Source of the DNA: Gerris lacustris
Taxonomy: Eukaryota > Arthropoda > Insecta > Hemiptera > Gerridae
Reading direction: 5' to 3'
DNA: 64,000 nucleotides
NCBI GenBank assembly: GCA_951217055.1
Contig: OX578281.1
Coordinates: forward strand, 13,114,447 to 13,178,446
The notes beneath the pieces were generated by a model that saw only the letters and a list, made by a program, of their open reading frames with translations, was not told the origin of the DNA and searched no databases. Both the position numbers and the translations under genes were made by a program. Shown one piece after another: positions 1 through 10,463 of the stretch. How positions within the stretch are numbered: position 1 is the stretch's first letter; the number at the start of each line of letters is the position of its first letter.

Positions 1-35
1 TGAGTTGACAAGCTGTCAATGATTGAGTCCAATGT

Positions 36-660
36 AAAATAGACTGCCAATTAGTGTGGCACATATCTTCATTGCAACCTTTCATGTACTTTATTGTTAT
101 ATTAACATTACCATTATTTTTATATTTCTTTATTGTTATATTGTTTATAGTATAAAAACTATTAATAGTTTTAGCAATCATTAACACCGCTATGAAGGTG
201 TCACTGTTTGTTTTACTAAAAAATTGTATTTGAAAAAAAATGTGTGTCCCATTGAATAGATGAAGTTAGATATTTTTCCCGACCCAAAATTCCAATTTTA
301 AATTTGAAGTTCACGTTTACGCGAGCGTTGCGCGTGAACGCTTGGACTTTCGTTGGAAGTTGTCCAACGAACTCGTCCTGAGCATAGGTAAAATGAACAT
401 GTCTACCAAATTTCATCAAAATCGGTGGACATTTACTTAAGTTGTCGTCACACGTATCAAGGTCCGCGGGCACACAGACCGAGAGACAAGAGACCAAAAA
501 TGCTCCCTGATGTCTAAAACGGATTTTTGTCTTGGAATTTTTAAAATCGGAGGCATACAAATTTTTCGTCCTCAAATGTGAACACAATGCTTCCGTTACC
601 TTCGGTAAGCTCGGAAGCAATAACAGTACATTTATATACGATATGGTTTTACCTATTATG
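36..660 (+). repeat. Dispersed repeat (AGTCTGCCAATTAGTGTGGC-ended family), left-end copy
   Basis: Starts with the family terminus (CTGCCAATTAGTGTGGCACA) also present at 45085, 45905 and, inverted, at 40731. It continues into a segment (GTTTACGCGAGCGTTGCGCG...) shared with 57540..57960 and, diverged, with 59230..59600. The 134-codon minus frame at 216..620 is antisense to this repeat and has no motif. It may include or overlap the LTR ending near 699. Confidence 0.6.
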
Positions 661-700
661 TGTGTTAGTTATTAGTTATTAGTAACTATTACCTTTACAC

Positions 701-718
701 TGGCGCCCAACGTGGGGC
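701..718 (+). other. Retroelement primer-binding site (tRNA-Lys)
   Basis: TGGCGCCCAACGTGGGGC is the exact 18-base complement of the 3' end (with CCA) of arthropod tRNA-Lys. This is the primer site for minus-strand synthesis in many gypsy-type LTR retrotransposons. The sequence just upstream ends ...TTTACA, compatible with an LTR ending in CA one base before the site. I found no second LTR and no gag/pol downstream, so only a 5' remnant is visible. The site sits in the loop of an 11-bp inverted repeat (TTACCTTTACA / TGTAAAGGTAA). Confidence 0.7.
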
Positions 719-1345
719 CAATGTAAAGGTAAACTACTATACATAACACTAAGGTAAACAACAGGTTTCATAGAGATCTTTACACAGCAACAAGTTCGCC
801 AGGACAAGCCCTTATTTTATCTCTAGAGAAATGTTATTTAAATTTCATAAATAATATGAAAACATCTCTTTTAAATGAGAGATTAAGTCTATTTATTCGG
901 TATTTGTAAACGGTTTATATGAATATATTTTCTTCTTTAACTTAATTATAACATTTATTTACTTTAAATATATTAATATTTTATCTTATACTACTTAGAA
1001 TAAAATATTTTCACAGAAACCTTAAAAAAATTTAAGTTTATTTTAAATGATAAAGCTAACTATCAGAGAAGAGAAGTTAACATGTGACGTTAATTGCGCC
1101 TAATTAACGGGCATGAGAGTTGCCAATGACGAGTTTGAGTAATTATAAAGTGTTTAAATAAATAAAAAACTAATTTAGAAGACAAGAAACAGTCTTATAA
1201 TGGGAAAACAAGGTCAAGCGAATAGTCTCGTAAAAAAACCATTTTCTTTAAATATCTCTTTTTTCTCATATATGGTAAAAACAATTGAATAGTATAATTT
1301 ACTTTCGGCCTAATAAATAAAATTTGAGATAAAGAGTAAAAAATT

Positions 1346-1902
1346 GGTCCGAGAAACCCTCAGACAAACTTTCTCATATACGAGTTCATAATTACTTAGC
1401 CTAGAGTTTTAGAGTTTTGATAATTATTGAAAATTTCATCAAAATACATCATAAAATTAACTTCTCCTCGGCGGAGAATCGAACCCGGCCTCTCTACTTC
1501 CGAGTTTAAAGCTATTTTCACAGGAACTAGATTTTTCCCAGGAAAAATAAAAATACTTATATCGTTAGTTTCGAATATAAATGGACTACATTTTTGATTT
1601 TTTTTTAATCAAAATCGTCAAAACCGTTTTCAAGAAATAATTTGTTTAATGTTTTTCAGTTCTTGGAGGAAAGCGCCCCTAAATATGGAGCAAAAATTCA
1701 TTTATCGATTTCGCCTAGGGGTATGATTTTTCTGAAGCCAAATTTCGTCAAAATCGGCCCAGTAGTTTAGGCTCCACGCGTCTGCGCAGACGAATGACAA
1801 CAGACAGACATTTTTTAAAAACCACATTTTTGGACTGAAGGAATCTCAAAATAGAATTTTCGCGCCATCACAATACTTTCTCTTTATATGAGAAAGTAAA
1901 AA
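1346..1902 (+). repeat. Dispersed repeat copy (GGTCCGAG...GAGAAAGTAAAAAT family)
   Basis: Matches the element at 49234..49844 along its length: the CTTTCTCATATACGAGTTCA start, a region resembling a tRNA B box on the minus strand (TTCGATTCTCC near 1475), a GGCTCCACGCGTCTGCGCAG segment and the end TTTATATGAGAAAGTAAAAA. Fragments recur at 4200..4255, 48300..48370 and 50490..50525. No coding capacity seen. Confidence 0.65.
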
Positions 1903-2191
1903 TAGCGAGAAAAAAAATCAGTTGAGATAAATAAAAACAGAAGATTCGATAAGGGTACTACGATGTTTATTTTTGCATTTTTTCCCCATCGTTCTTCTCA
2001 ATTTTCTTACTTAGTTTCAAATTGAAAAGTCGATACATCTAATGTTAGTAATACACAGATGACAGATATTATATACGACACAAAGCAAATTTTAGGGTTA
2101 TCACAAATTCTAGTAGATCATGAGGAGCTCTAAACGAAATGAACCAGTTATTTTAAAAAAATATATTATCTAATAATTACAGTAAGTCTAA

Positions 2192-2326
2192 AGGCCCCCA
2201 TACACGATCAAACATTGTCGAGTAAATTTAGGCCATACACGTCAAACATCATGTTCGTGTAAACATCAAACAGCCCCTTACACGGTCAAAATGTTTGCGC
2301 AAACATTTTGACCGTGTAAGGGGCCT
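2192..2326. mobile_element. 135-bp word MITE with TAA target duplication
   Basis: Ends are AGGCCCCCATACACGATC and, inverted, AGGCCCCTTACACGGTC. TAA flanks both sides (2189..2191 and 2327..2329), as in PIF/Harbinger elements. The right half is a perfect 52-bp palindrome (2273..2324) centred on TTTGCGCAAA. It shares AAACATCAAACAGCCCC with every unit of the giant palindrome's core. Confidence 0.75.
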
Positions 2327-3370
2327 TAAGGCATTAAAGTAAATTCAAGTTTAGTCCTTCTCAGAGTGTGAAACACAGTACCTAGTTTGAATTAAACACT
2401 ACATCATACCGCTAATTAAAAGTATACATAGTTTATTAAAAAATAATTAAAGCATTAAGCAAAATTAGAGCTAACAAATTGAATTATTTTTGTTAAGAGG
2501 AAATGTTCCAAAATACATTTGTTTGTGATAAGAGGTTATCTTCTAAAATACATACAATGTTTATAACCTATTATTTGTATAACCTTTCATTTAAATCAAA
2601 TTAGAGGTTAAGACAGTGTTGAAAATTACCAAGTCTCATTTTAGCTCTAAATTTTCCTATAGCTTCTTAAAGTAAATTTTTTATTAGGTGTGTTTAAATT
2701 GTAATGGTAGTATATAAATTCTGTTCTATAAATAAGATTGTATCGCGCAATGACTTTCATACAATGTTTAAACTTTAGTGTATATCATTTTAAAGAAAAC
2801 AGCTGTTAAATTATTCAACGAGAAAGGGGAAGATAAAGAAGGTGAGGAAGAAAATGTATTTAAAAGTCGGTCCCAGATTAGTCAAATTCAAAAATTATAA
2901 TATATACATTGCGAGTCAATTTCTCCGACAAGATAAATAATTTAAAGAATAAATAAATCTATGTTCTCAATCAAAACAAATGAATAATGCAGGTAACCTT
3001 CCAGCCAAAAAAACAAGATACCGTAAGACAAAGGTTGATCTGATTCGGAAAAAAGGTCAAAATTCTGATTTAAATAGGGGCGCATGAAAGACGCCAGAAA
3101 ATTTGGTAATCAGATGTTTCAAGTTTGGACCGACAAATACGTCAATCAGTCGAAGAATAAATACAGTAGGACCTCCGTATTTGTGAGGTGTTAAAAAAAT
3201 AACGAAAAACACTTTTTAAATAATTGTATGTATGGTACAATTTACTGTACTTATATTAACATATGTATGGAAAAATTAAATGTAATGCATGAACGTGATA
3301 TGTAAAAACATAAATATGTATGCGAATGGACATAAATTGTACATTCCTATCAGTTTCTAACAGTTAACGG

Positions 3371-3739
3371 TACTTCTTTAGATTGTTACTCCCCTATGTT
3401 GTTTTAGAATATAAATGACTTTGACTAAATAACTATTAAGACAAAGGTACGTCTAGTCCAATTTACTTTGGGACAAAGGAATATCACACTTCTGTTTGTA
3501 TAAGGGGAGTAACAGTTTAAAGAACATTCCATACACCTTCTTTAGATTGTTAACCCCCTGTTTTCTTTATAAGGGGAGTAACAGTTTAAAGAAGAACATT
3601 CCATACACCTTCTTTAGATTGTTAATCCCCTGTTTTCTTTATAAGGGGAGTAACAGTTTAAAGAAGAACATTCCATACACCTTCTTTAGATTGTTAATCC
3701 CCTGTTTTCTTTATAAGGGGAGTAACAATCTAAAGAAGT
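3371..3739. repeat. Tandem hairpin array (GGGGAGTAACA / TCTTTAGATTGTTAMTCCCC)
   Basis: About four units of 77-80 bp. Each pairs GGGGAGTAACAGTTTAAAGA with its near-complement TCTTTAGATTGTTAATCCCC, so each unit and the whole array can fold. One isolated hairpin of the same words lies at 18116..18174. The 97-codon plus frame over it is a repeat artefact. Confidence 0.75.
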
Positions 3740-4631
3740 TCCCAGTTAGCTATAAGGATAAGGAACACAACATTTTAAAACATAGCTAATCAAACGTGTT
3801 TTTTAATGTATCAAGTTAAAATTTTAATATATTCAACTGCGCAAATATCTTTTTTCCACAAAAATTAATGTTAGGGAAGGAAATATATTTAGCTGAGATT
3901 TGTGACGTAAATACGAGTATACCTAGTTTTTTCATGTTTTTCCATCTCCATCTTCTATAATATTAGAAAATCTGAATTATGAGTGGTATAATCTAGAAGG
4001 CAATCTGGTCATTCTATTTTGGATTTAGCTTCCTCTGGTTTGGAACTGTTATCTATCTCAAGGAAAAATAAAACTACCTCTTGACATATATACGTAGTTT
4101 AAAAAAATAAAAATGGACCTGAAAATCAGAGGGAGATAAAAGCTATCAAGAATTGCATCAAAATATTGAAGCTTTAATTCAGTTCACTTAAAAAACATGT
4201 TCACTTGGCGCATTCACAATACTTTATCTTTTATATATACAAGAAAGTAAAAATTGAATAAGTAAACTATATATTTCCCGTTCATTAAAATTATTAAAAC
4301 GACTATAAAAATTTTTATTTACAACACAATCATTTGATATAAATATATATATTTTTTAAAAAGAATATAACCTCACATTTAATGACAAAACATATAATTA
4401 AAATTACTAACCTACATTTATTCCTAAATTAGCTTCCCTAACCTTATTTTTTAAGTAAATTTCTTCGACAAGTTTAATTTATTGTAAACGCTGGTATTAT
4501 GTATCAACAAATTTAAAATTTACTATTGTTTTATAAAAATTTAAAACCAAACAATTATATTTTAATTTATTTTAATTCAAATATAATCTAAGGAAATAAC
4601 ACTTTTGAGCAAAGAAAACTACAGTATGTGT

Positions 4632-4875
4632 GTTTTGAGTTGCAAATTTTGACAGCGCGGGAAAATGGAAAAATTGGGGGTGGGGAGCCTATGAGAGGTT
4701 AGGATTTTGAATTCTAAAAGGTCGGGCCAACTAGACAAATAGAAATGTCACTGGTAGAGGAGAATGGTACTTATAACCTTAACTTGGAAAACCAACTTAA
4801 ACTTGGATAACCTCCTAGTGGATATATTTTATTTCTAGATTAGGTTGGCCATTCTGAGTGTCAAAAGTCACATAT
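4632..4875 (-). mobile_element. Diverged copy of the ATGCCATTATAC MITE family
   Basis: Keeps GACAGCGCGGGAAAAT, GCCAACTAGACAAA and AGGTTGGCCATTCTGAG in the same order as the intact copies at 28291, 28772 and 30201, but the outer ends have decayed. Confidence 0.6.
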
Positions 4876-5120
4876 CATAACGTGCAAACTGTGTTAGAAC
4901 ATTTTTAAAAAGCTATTTAGGCATACAAGCTATTTTTGTTGTCCTTTTTGAACTCTAAATACCTGATTTAAATGAGAGATTGAAAAGAAAAAAAGATTAA
5001 AATAAGAAAGAAAAAAATGTTAAAGTACCGCAAGGTCTTTGGGTACGTTCAAACATTCCGCTGCCAACTGGCATGATTTGATCTACAAGATACATAATTT
5101 TAATCAGCTTATCCCCAATT

Positions 5121-5126
5121 AAGAGA
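5121..5126 (+). repeat. Left target-site duplication of the palindrome (AAGAGA)
   Basis: AAGAGA directly abuts the left terminus and is repeated directly at 14940..14945. With one shared base each side the match is TAAGAGAA (5120..5127 and 14939..14946), so duplication length is 6 to 8 bp depending on where the inverted repeat is taken to start. Confidence 0.75.
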
Positions 5127-8100
5127 AGTAGTTATACCGGTACCTGACTGGCCCCCCCCTCCTCCTCCTTTTGAGACCGGGGCCCCGCACCTGGCCTCAA
5201 GGTCACACACCACGTCTACGACTAAGCCACGCCCCCCTCCACGTCTTGCCCCCTGAGTCGACTGTCCTGATCATCGAAGTAGACGGCTACCTAAGCCACG
5301 CCCCTCACCTGAGTCCCTCGTCTATGTCTTTAAGCCACGCCCCCCTGAGTTGTATCCCCTCCACCACTGAGTACCTCATCGAAGTAGACGTATCCCCTCC
5401 ACTTGTGTTACACAGGTGTTCCTCGTCTACATGCATGAGTGTAAGGTGTACGCGGATGTCCAATGAGTACCTGTAAGATGTTACGTCTACGACCACGCCC
5501 CTGACCACCGCTACCTTCCTGAGACCCACGTCCCTCGTCTACGTGTATCCCCCCACCACTCGTAAACGTGTATGCCCCCCACCACCTGCAAGATGTTCGT
5601 ATCCCCTGTCCTCTTTTATAATAATCTGTAAGATGTTACACCACCGACTTCTCTTTTAAAATAATACTCGTATACCTGAGTCCCGGAGTTACCCCCACTA
5701 TAGATAATACAAAGTGTGATCCTACACAGTCGATGTCTCGATGCATACTGAGAGAGGAGGGGGGATCCCCATCATCTAAGGAATGTAAACAACGAACGAT
5801 AGTTGGTGTAAACTATAAATAGTAATCGATGGAAGGATAGCATAAATTTAAACGTTGTAAAACCAGATTGTGATTAATCTAAAAACGTATATAATAGCAT
5901 CAGCTGGTGTTTAACTGCCTGTCCTCTTTTAAAATAATCTGCAAGATGTTACATCCCCACCACCGATACCTCTTAATAGCCCGTACCTATGTGATAGTTG
6001 GCGTCAAATAATAGTAAGGTTAACCTAAATTTAAACGTTGTAAAACCAGATAGTGATTAATCTAAAAACGTAAATAATAGCATCAGCTGGTGTAAATGTT
6101 TAACTGTTATTGACAACATATTTCCAGGTATAGGCAACCAGTAATAGTAAGTTTTAAAGAACTATGAGACAACAGATTTATAATAATTCCCACGGTCTAT
6201 ACTCAAGTCCAAGTATATAAGCCACGCCCCCAGCCTGAGTCACATGCCACCTGAGCCCCGCGTCGAATCCCCTCCACCTGTGTCCACCTCTGTGTACACG
6301 GGTGTCCCCACCACCTGTCCGAGGCCCCTCCACTTCTTTCTGGCTGCGAAGTGACAACAGATTTAAAATAATTCCCACGGTCTATACACGAGTTCAAGTA
6401 TATAAACCACGCCCCTCACCTGAGTTGTATCCCCTCCATTTATTACCTGAGTCTGACACCCGTTATCCCCTCCACCTATAGTTCTACGATCCCACCTGTG
6501 TGGTACCTCTCCACTTGGAGGCTATCCCACCCTGACCATACCTGACCACCGAGTCCCCTCCACTTGAGATATTTGAGTCAAAACAAGACTTACCCTACGC
6601 CCTATACTCGTATACCTGACTACATACTGTATACCGAGTCTTGCTATCCCCTCCGCTCCTATACTTGAATACTTACCGCGGCTTATTCCTGTACAAAGTT
6701 TATCCCCTCCACATTAGAGCAGATCCTACACAGCCGGTGTCTCGATACATACAGAGAGAGGGGGGAGTATACACAGGTATTTGTAACTGACTACATCATC
6801 TAAGGAAATGAGTTTAAAACAGCATACGAACGATAGTTGGCGGAAACGACCAACAGTAATCGGTAGAAGGCTTAAAGGTTAACCTAAATTTAAGTGTTGT
6901 AAAAATATAAACACATTATAGTGATTAATGTTCTAAAAAATAATTTGTAACGGAATTTTATCTATGACGGTAGTTGTTTTTATTTAACATCCTGCAAACT
7001 TTATAACAGCTTTACAATCAGATGGAGTTTTTACTGTCTAGTGTACATGACTGCTTGCACTGTTGTCTCTTCTGTACCCCTCCACCCGGCTGCTAGATTT
7101 ACACCTGTTTATGTTACCCGTATATCTGCTTCAATATTGGTCCTACCCCTCCACTTGTCTGGTACACGAGTACCCAAGTCGCGTCCCCACCTGTTTAGTT
7201 GGTTAAACGTAGATAGCGTATTTCTAAAGGCATTGTATTACGGCTCTTATACAGCAGAAAGCCGTCAATAACCCAACTCAGCGGCCAAATATTTAATTTT
7301 ATATCGTATTCTAGGAAATAACGCTCTAGAGTTAAAATTTATCAACATCCTTTAGTATATCGTTATCAATTCATTTACACTAAAAAGAATTTACTACTAA
7401 ATTCCTATATTTCTACAATCTAGACATTCCAAAGATAAAACTATTATAATAATATTATGGAATTTAAAAAACGTAGGCGAGACCATAAGTTCGAATACCA
7501 GAGAAGCATGATTTTACCAAATATAATTATTTACAAAGGAAAACGAGTTTTCTCAGATAATAATACCATCTATAAAATGTGCACAGGAAAAATTTATCAA
7601 TAAATATACCTCGAAATAAACGGAGATATCTTGACAAATATACTTTAAAATAATTCCAATAAAGAATATCAAAACAATTAACAGGAAGTGGTCAGGACAG
7701 TATGTAGATAGTTTTTTCATATCTAAAACGACAGAGTTGTATTCAAAAACACGGAATTACACTCAAGGTCACACACATACAGAGGATAAATCACAGGATG
7801 TAGATAACGTTCTACAGTAATTCTAAAGTACAAAGTCAGAAAAGATAAGTAGGAAGGTGTTCAAAAAACAGGACTAGGCACTAGAACGTCTGACTACACA
7901 CTAGAAGGTTGAATCAGATGTTTAAATGTGTCAACAAAACATCAGATGATTCACATTTGATAACTCCTATGACATTATTACTGTTAACGACCAACGTCAT
8001 ATTATTACATACCAAAGTCAGTGATAAAATATAAAAATACCAGCTGTTTGATACCAGATTTATTATAAAATAATTCACACGGTCTGTTCTTGAGTACAAG

Positions 8101-10010
8101 CACACGACAACTAGCTACCTATTTGTTCGCTATCCACTCCACTATTTGTAACTGGTAATATCTTGACCAAGAAAATCAACTTGCAGAAGATAAACAAATA
8201 CCTGCGATAGTGTAATTTTATCGATAAAAGACCTTGGGTCGCGTACACGACTACCTTAACGAGGCATCTATTTGTATGCTACCACATCTATTTGAATGTC
8301 CACATTCCACATGTATCCCCCTCCCGTACAGATACTCAGGTACACCAACGTTATCCCCAACTACTTGCATAGAACAGATACCGAATACGCGCTAAATGTT
8401 TATACTTCGGTGGTCGATGACGTTATCCCCTCCGCCTGTCTTGAGCGATACCTGTGTTCTGAACCCCCTTATTTCTCGGACGGTTTATTTCTCTGTACAA
8501 AGTTCATCCCCTCCACCTACCGAGCAATCATTTTACTCAATTATTTTTAGTTTAGATAGAGAAAGAGCTAAGGAATAAAACAAAGGTAATAAAAAGGTTT
8601 TCCTAACACCCGTATGTGTGTCTACCTACACGATAATGTATGTAAACGGTTCAATAAATATCGATAAAAGACTTACAGATTGATCTAAATGTAGGCAGTC
8701 TACAGAGTCAACGACATAAAACAGAGAACCCGCGATGATGTCGCTACTATCCACATTTTTCCCATGCATATTTTACCTTCTGACCACCTACATCTGGGAA
8801 ATATACTAAAACAGACGTAGCATACGTGTTATTTGTAACCTTAAGTAAGAAAACCAATTTCCAGAGTATAAACAAATACAATACCTGTGACATAATTGAT
8901 GTAAACCTACACCAGGGAGCAGACGGTAATATCTCGACCAAGAAAACCAACTTCCAAGGTATGAACAATAAAGTACAAAACACATGTTTGCAGACCAAAT
9001 CTGACATGTGACGCTTATACCTACTCGCTACTAACCACTCGTATGCCATTGACAACCTGTACTCTCGACTTCTACTAAGATATATGGTTGCACAGCACAC
9101 CTTGGTATTTGAATAGACACCAACCCGCCAAACTTTTTCTAAGAAACACAACTTCGAGGACATAAACAACATAGCTGTATTTGTTGTGCTATTCACATTC
9201 TTCGGTGGCCGATACCTGTATACTTTATACCTACCCTTGAGACCGATAACTTGAGTTCGAGTGCACGACCACCTAAATAACACTTCCACCTCTTCGGTTG
9301 TACACCTGTATACGCTCTCCCATTTGGGAGTCTATATGTCCGAAACCCCTCCGCCTATAATTTACGAACCCACCTGTACGCTGATGTGCGCTATCCCCTC
9401 GATTTTGTACGCTCTACTAAGATCTGTCAGCTTCGATAGGTTATCCTCCACCACTTGCATAGAACCGATACCGAATACGCGCTAGAATTTATCCCTTCGG
9501 TGGTTGGTGACGTCATCCCCTCTGCCTTCTTTTTTGCCTGTAATTTTTCTCTAACACCCGTACGCCACCTGTGGTCACCTACGCGCAAACATTAGCCCAT
9601 ACATACTAACTATGTATGGGGCTGTTTGATGTTTGCGCAAACAAATGTACAAACATATTGGGGCTGTTTAATGTTTGCGCAAACAAATTTGCAAACATAC
9701 TTACTATGTATGGACTGTTTGATGTTTGCGCAAACAAATTTACAAACATATTGGGGCTGTTTAATGTTTGCGCAAACAAATTTGCAAACATATTGGGGCT
9801 GTTTGATGTTTGCGCAAACAAATGTACAAACATATTGGGGCTGTTTGATGTTTGCGCAAACAAATGTACAAACATATTGGGGCTGTTTGATGTTTGCGCA
9901 AACAAATGTACAAACATATTGGGGCTGTTTGATGTTTGCGCAAACAAATTTGCAAACATACTAACTATGTATGGGGCTGTTTGATGTTTGCGCAAACAAA
10001 TGTACAAACA
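5127..10010 (+). repeat. Left arm of the palindrome
   Basis: The outer 1.6 kb is GC-richer and built from degenerate words such as ATCCCCTCCACC and CACGCCCC; CCCCTCC recurs at least a dozen times through the arm. Longer internal duplications also occur. A block ending in AGCATCAGCTGGTGT appears near 5850-5915 and 6030-6095. A block TCGATGTCTCGAT...GAGAGAGG appears near 5722 and 6724. TTTTAAAATAATCTGCAAG variants recur near 5615, 5650 and 5925. The middle (about 7280-8270) is AT-rich. The ATG frames here are short, repeat-derived and without family motifs. Confidence 0.85.
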
Positions 10011-10463
10011 CGCAAATTGCAAATTTGTTTGCGCAAACATTAAACAGCCCCAATATGTTTGTACATTTGTTTGCGCAAACATCAAACAGCCCCATACATA
10101 GTTAGTATGTTTGCAAATTTGTTTGCGCAAACATCAAACAGCCCCAATATGTTTGTACATTTGTTTGCGCAAACATCAAACAGCCCCAATATGTTTGTAC
10201 ATTTGTTTGCGCAAACATCAAACAGCCCCAATATGTTTGTACATTTGTTTGCGCAAACATCAAACAGCCCCAATATGTTTGCAAATTTGTTTGCGCAAAC
10301 ATTAAACAGCCCCAATATGTTTGTAAATTTGTTTGCGCAAACATCAAACAGTCCATACATAGTAAGTATGTTTGCAAATTTGTTTGCGCAAACATTAAAC
10401 AGCCCCAATATGTTTGTACATTTGTTTGCGCAAACATCAAACAGCCCCATACATAGTTAGTAT
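9603..10463. repeat. Central tandem array of 42-bp units around GTTTGCGCAAAC
   Basis: The left half has nine units starting at 9621, 9663, 9714, 9756, 9798, 9840, 9882, 9924 and 9976. Spacing is 42 bp except for two longer (51-52 bp) units that carry an extra ACTAACTATGTAT segment. Each unit has the perfect 12-bp palindrome GTTTGCGCAAAC and GGGGCTGTTTGATGTTT. The right half mirrors it. Because 42 and 51 are multiples of three, several frames stay open on both strands, which explains the repetitive ORFs here. Confidence 0.9.
10011..10055. other. 45-bp spacer at the palindrome centre
   Basis: This is the only part without a mirror partner. It is built from the same vocabulary as the flanking array (TTTGCGCAAACATTAAACAG, GCCCCAATA), so it looks like one unpaired repeat unit, not foreign DNA. 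It would form the loop if the arms folded. Confidence 0.8.

Noticed and set aside
216..620. 134-codon minus-strand frame
   Set aside because: It lies in a dispersed repeat found again, with the frame broken, near 57560 and 59240.
5171..5476. 101-codon frame in the GC-rich outer arm
   Set aside because: It is a translation of the degenerate CACGCCCC/CCCCTCCAC words. A competing frame on the opposite strand is equally open.
9606..10460. Several overlapping open frames of 64-174 codons on both strands
   Set aside because: They are translations of the 42-bp repeat array, which stays open because unit lengths are multiples of three. Mirror copies appear in both arms and no domain is present.
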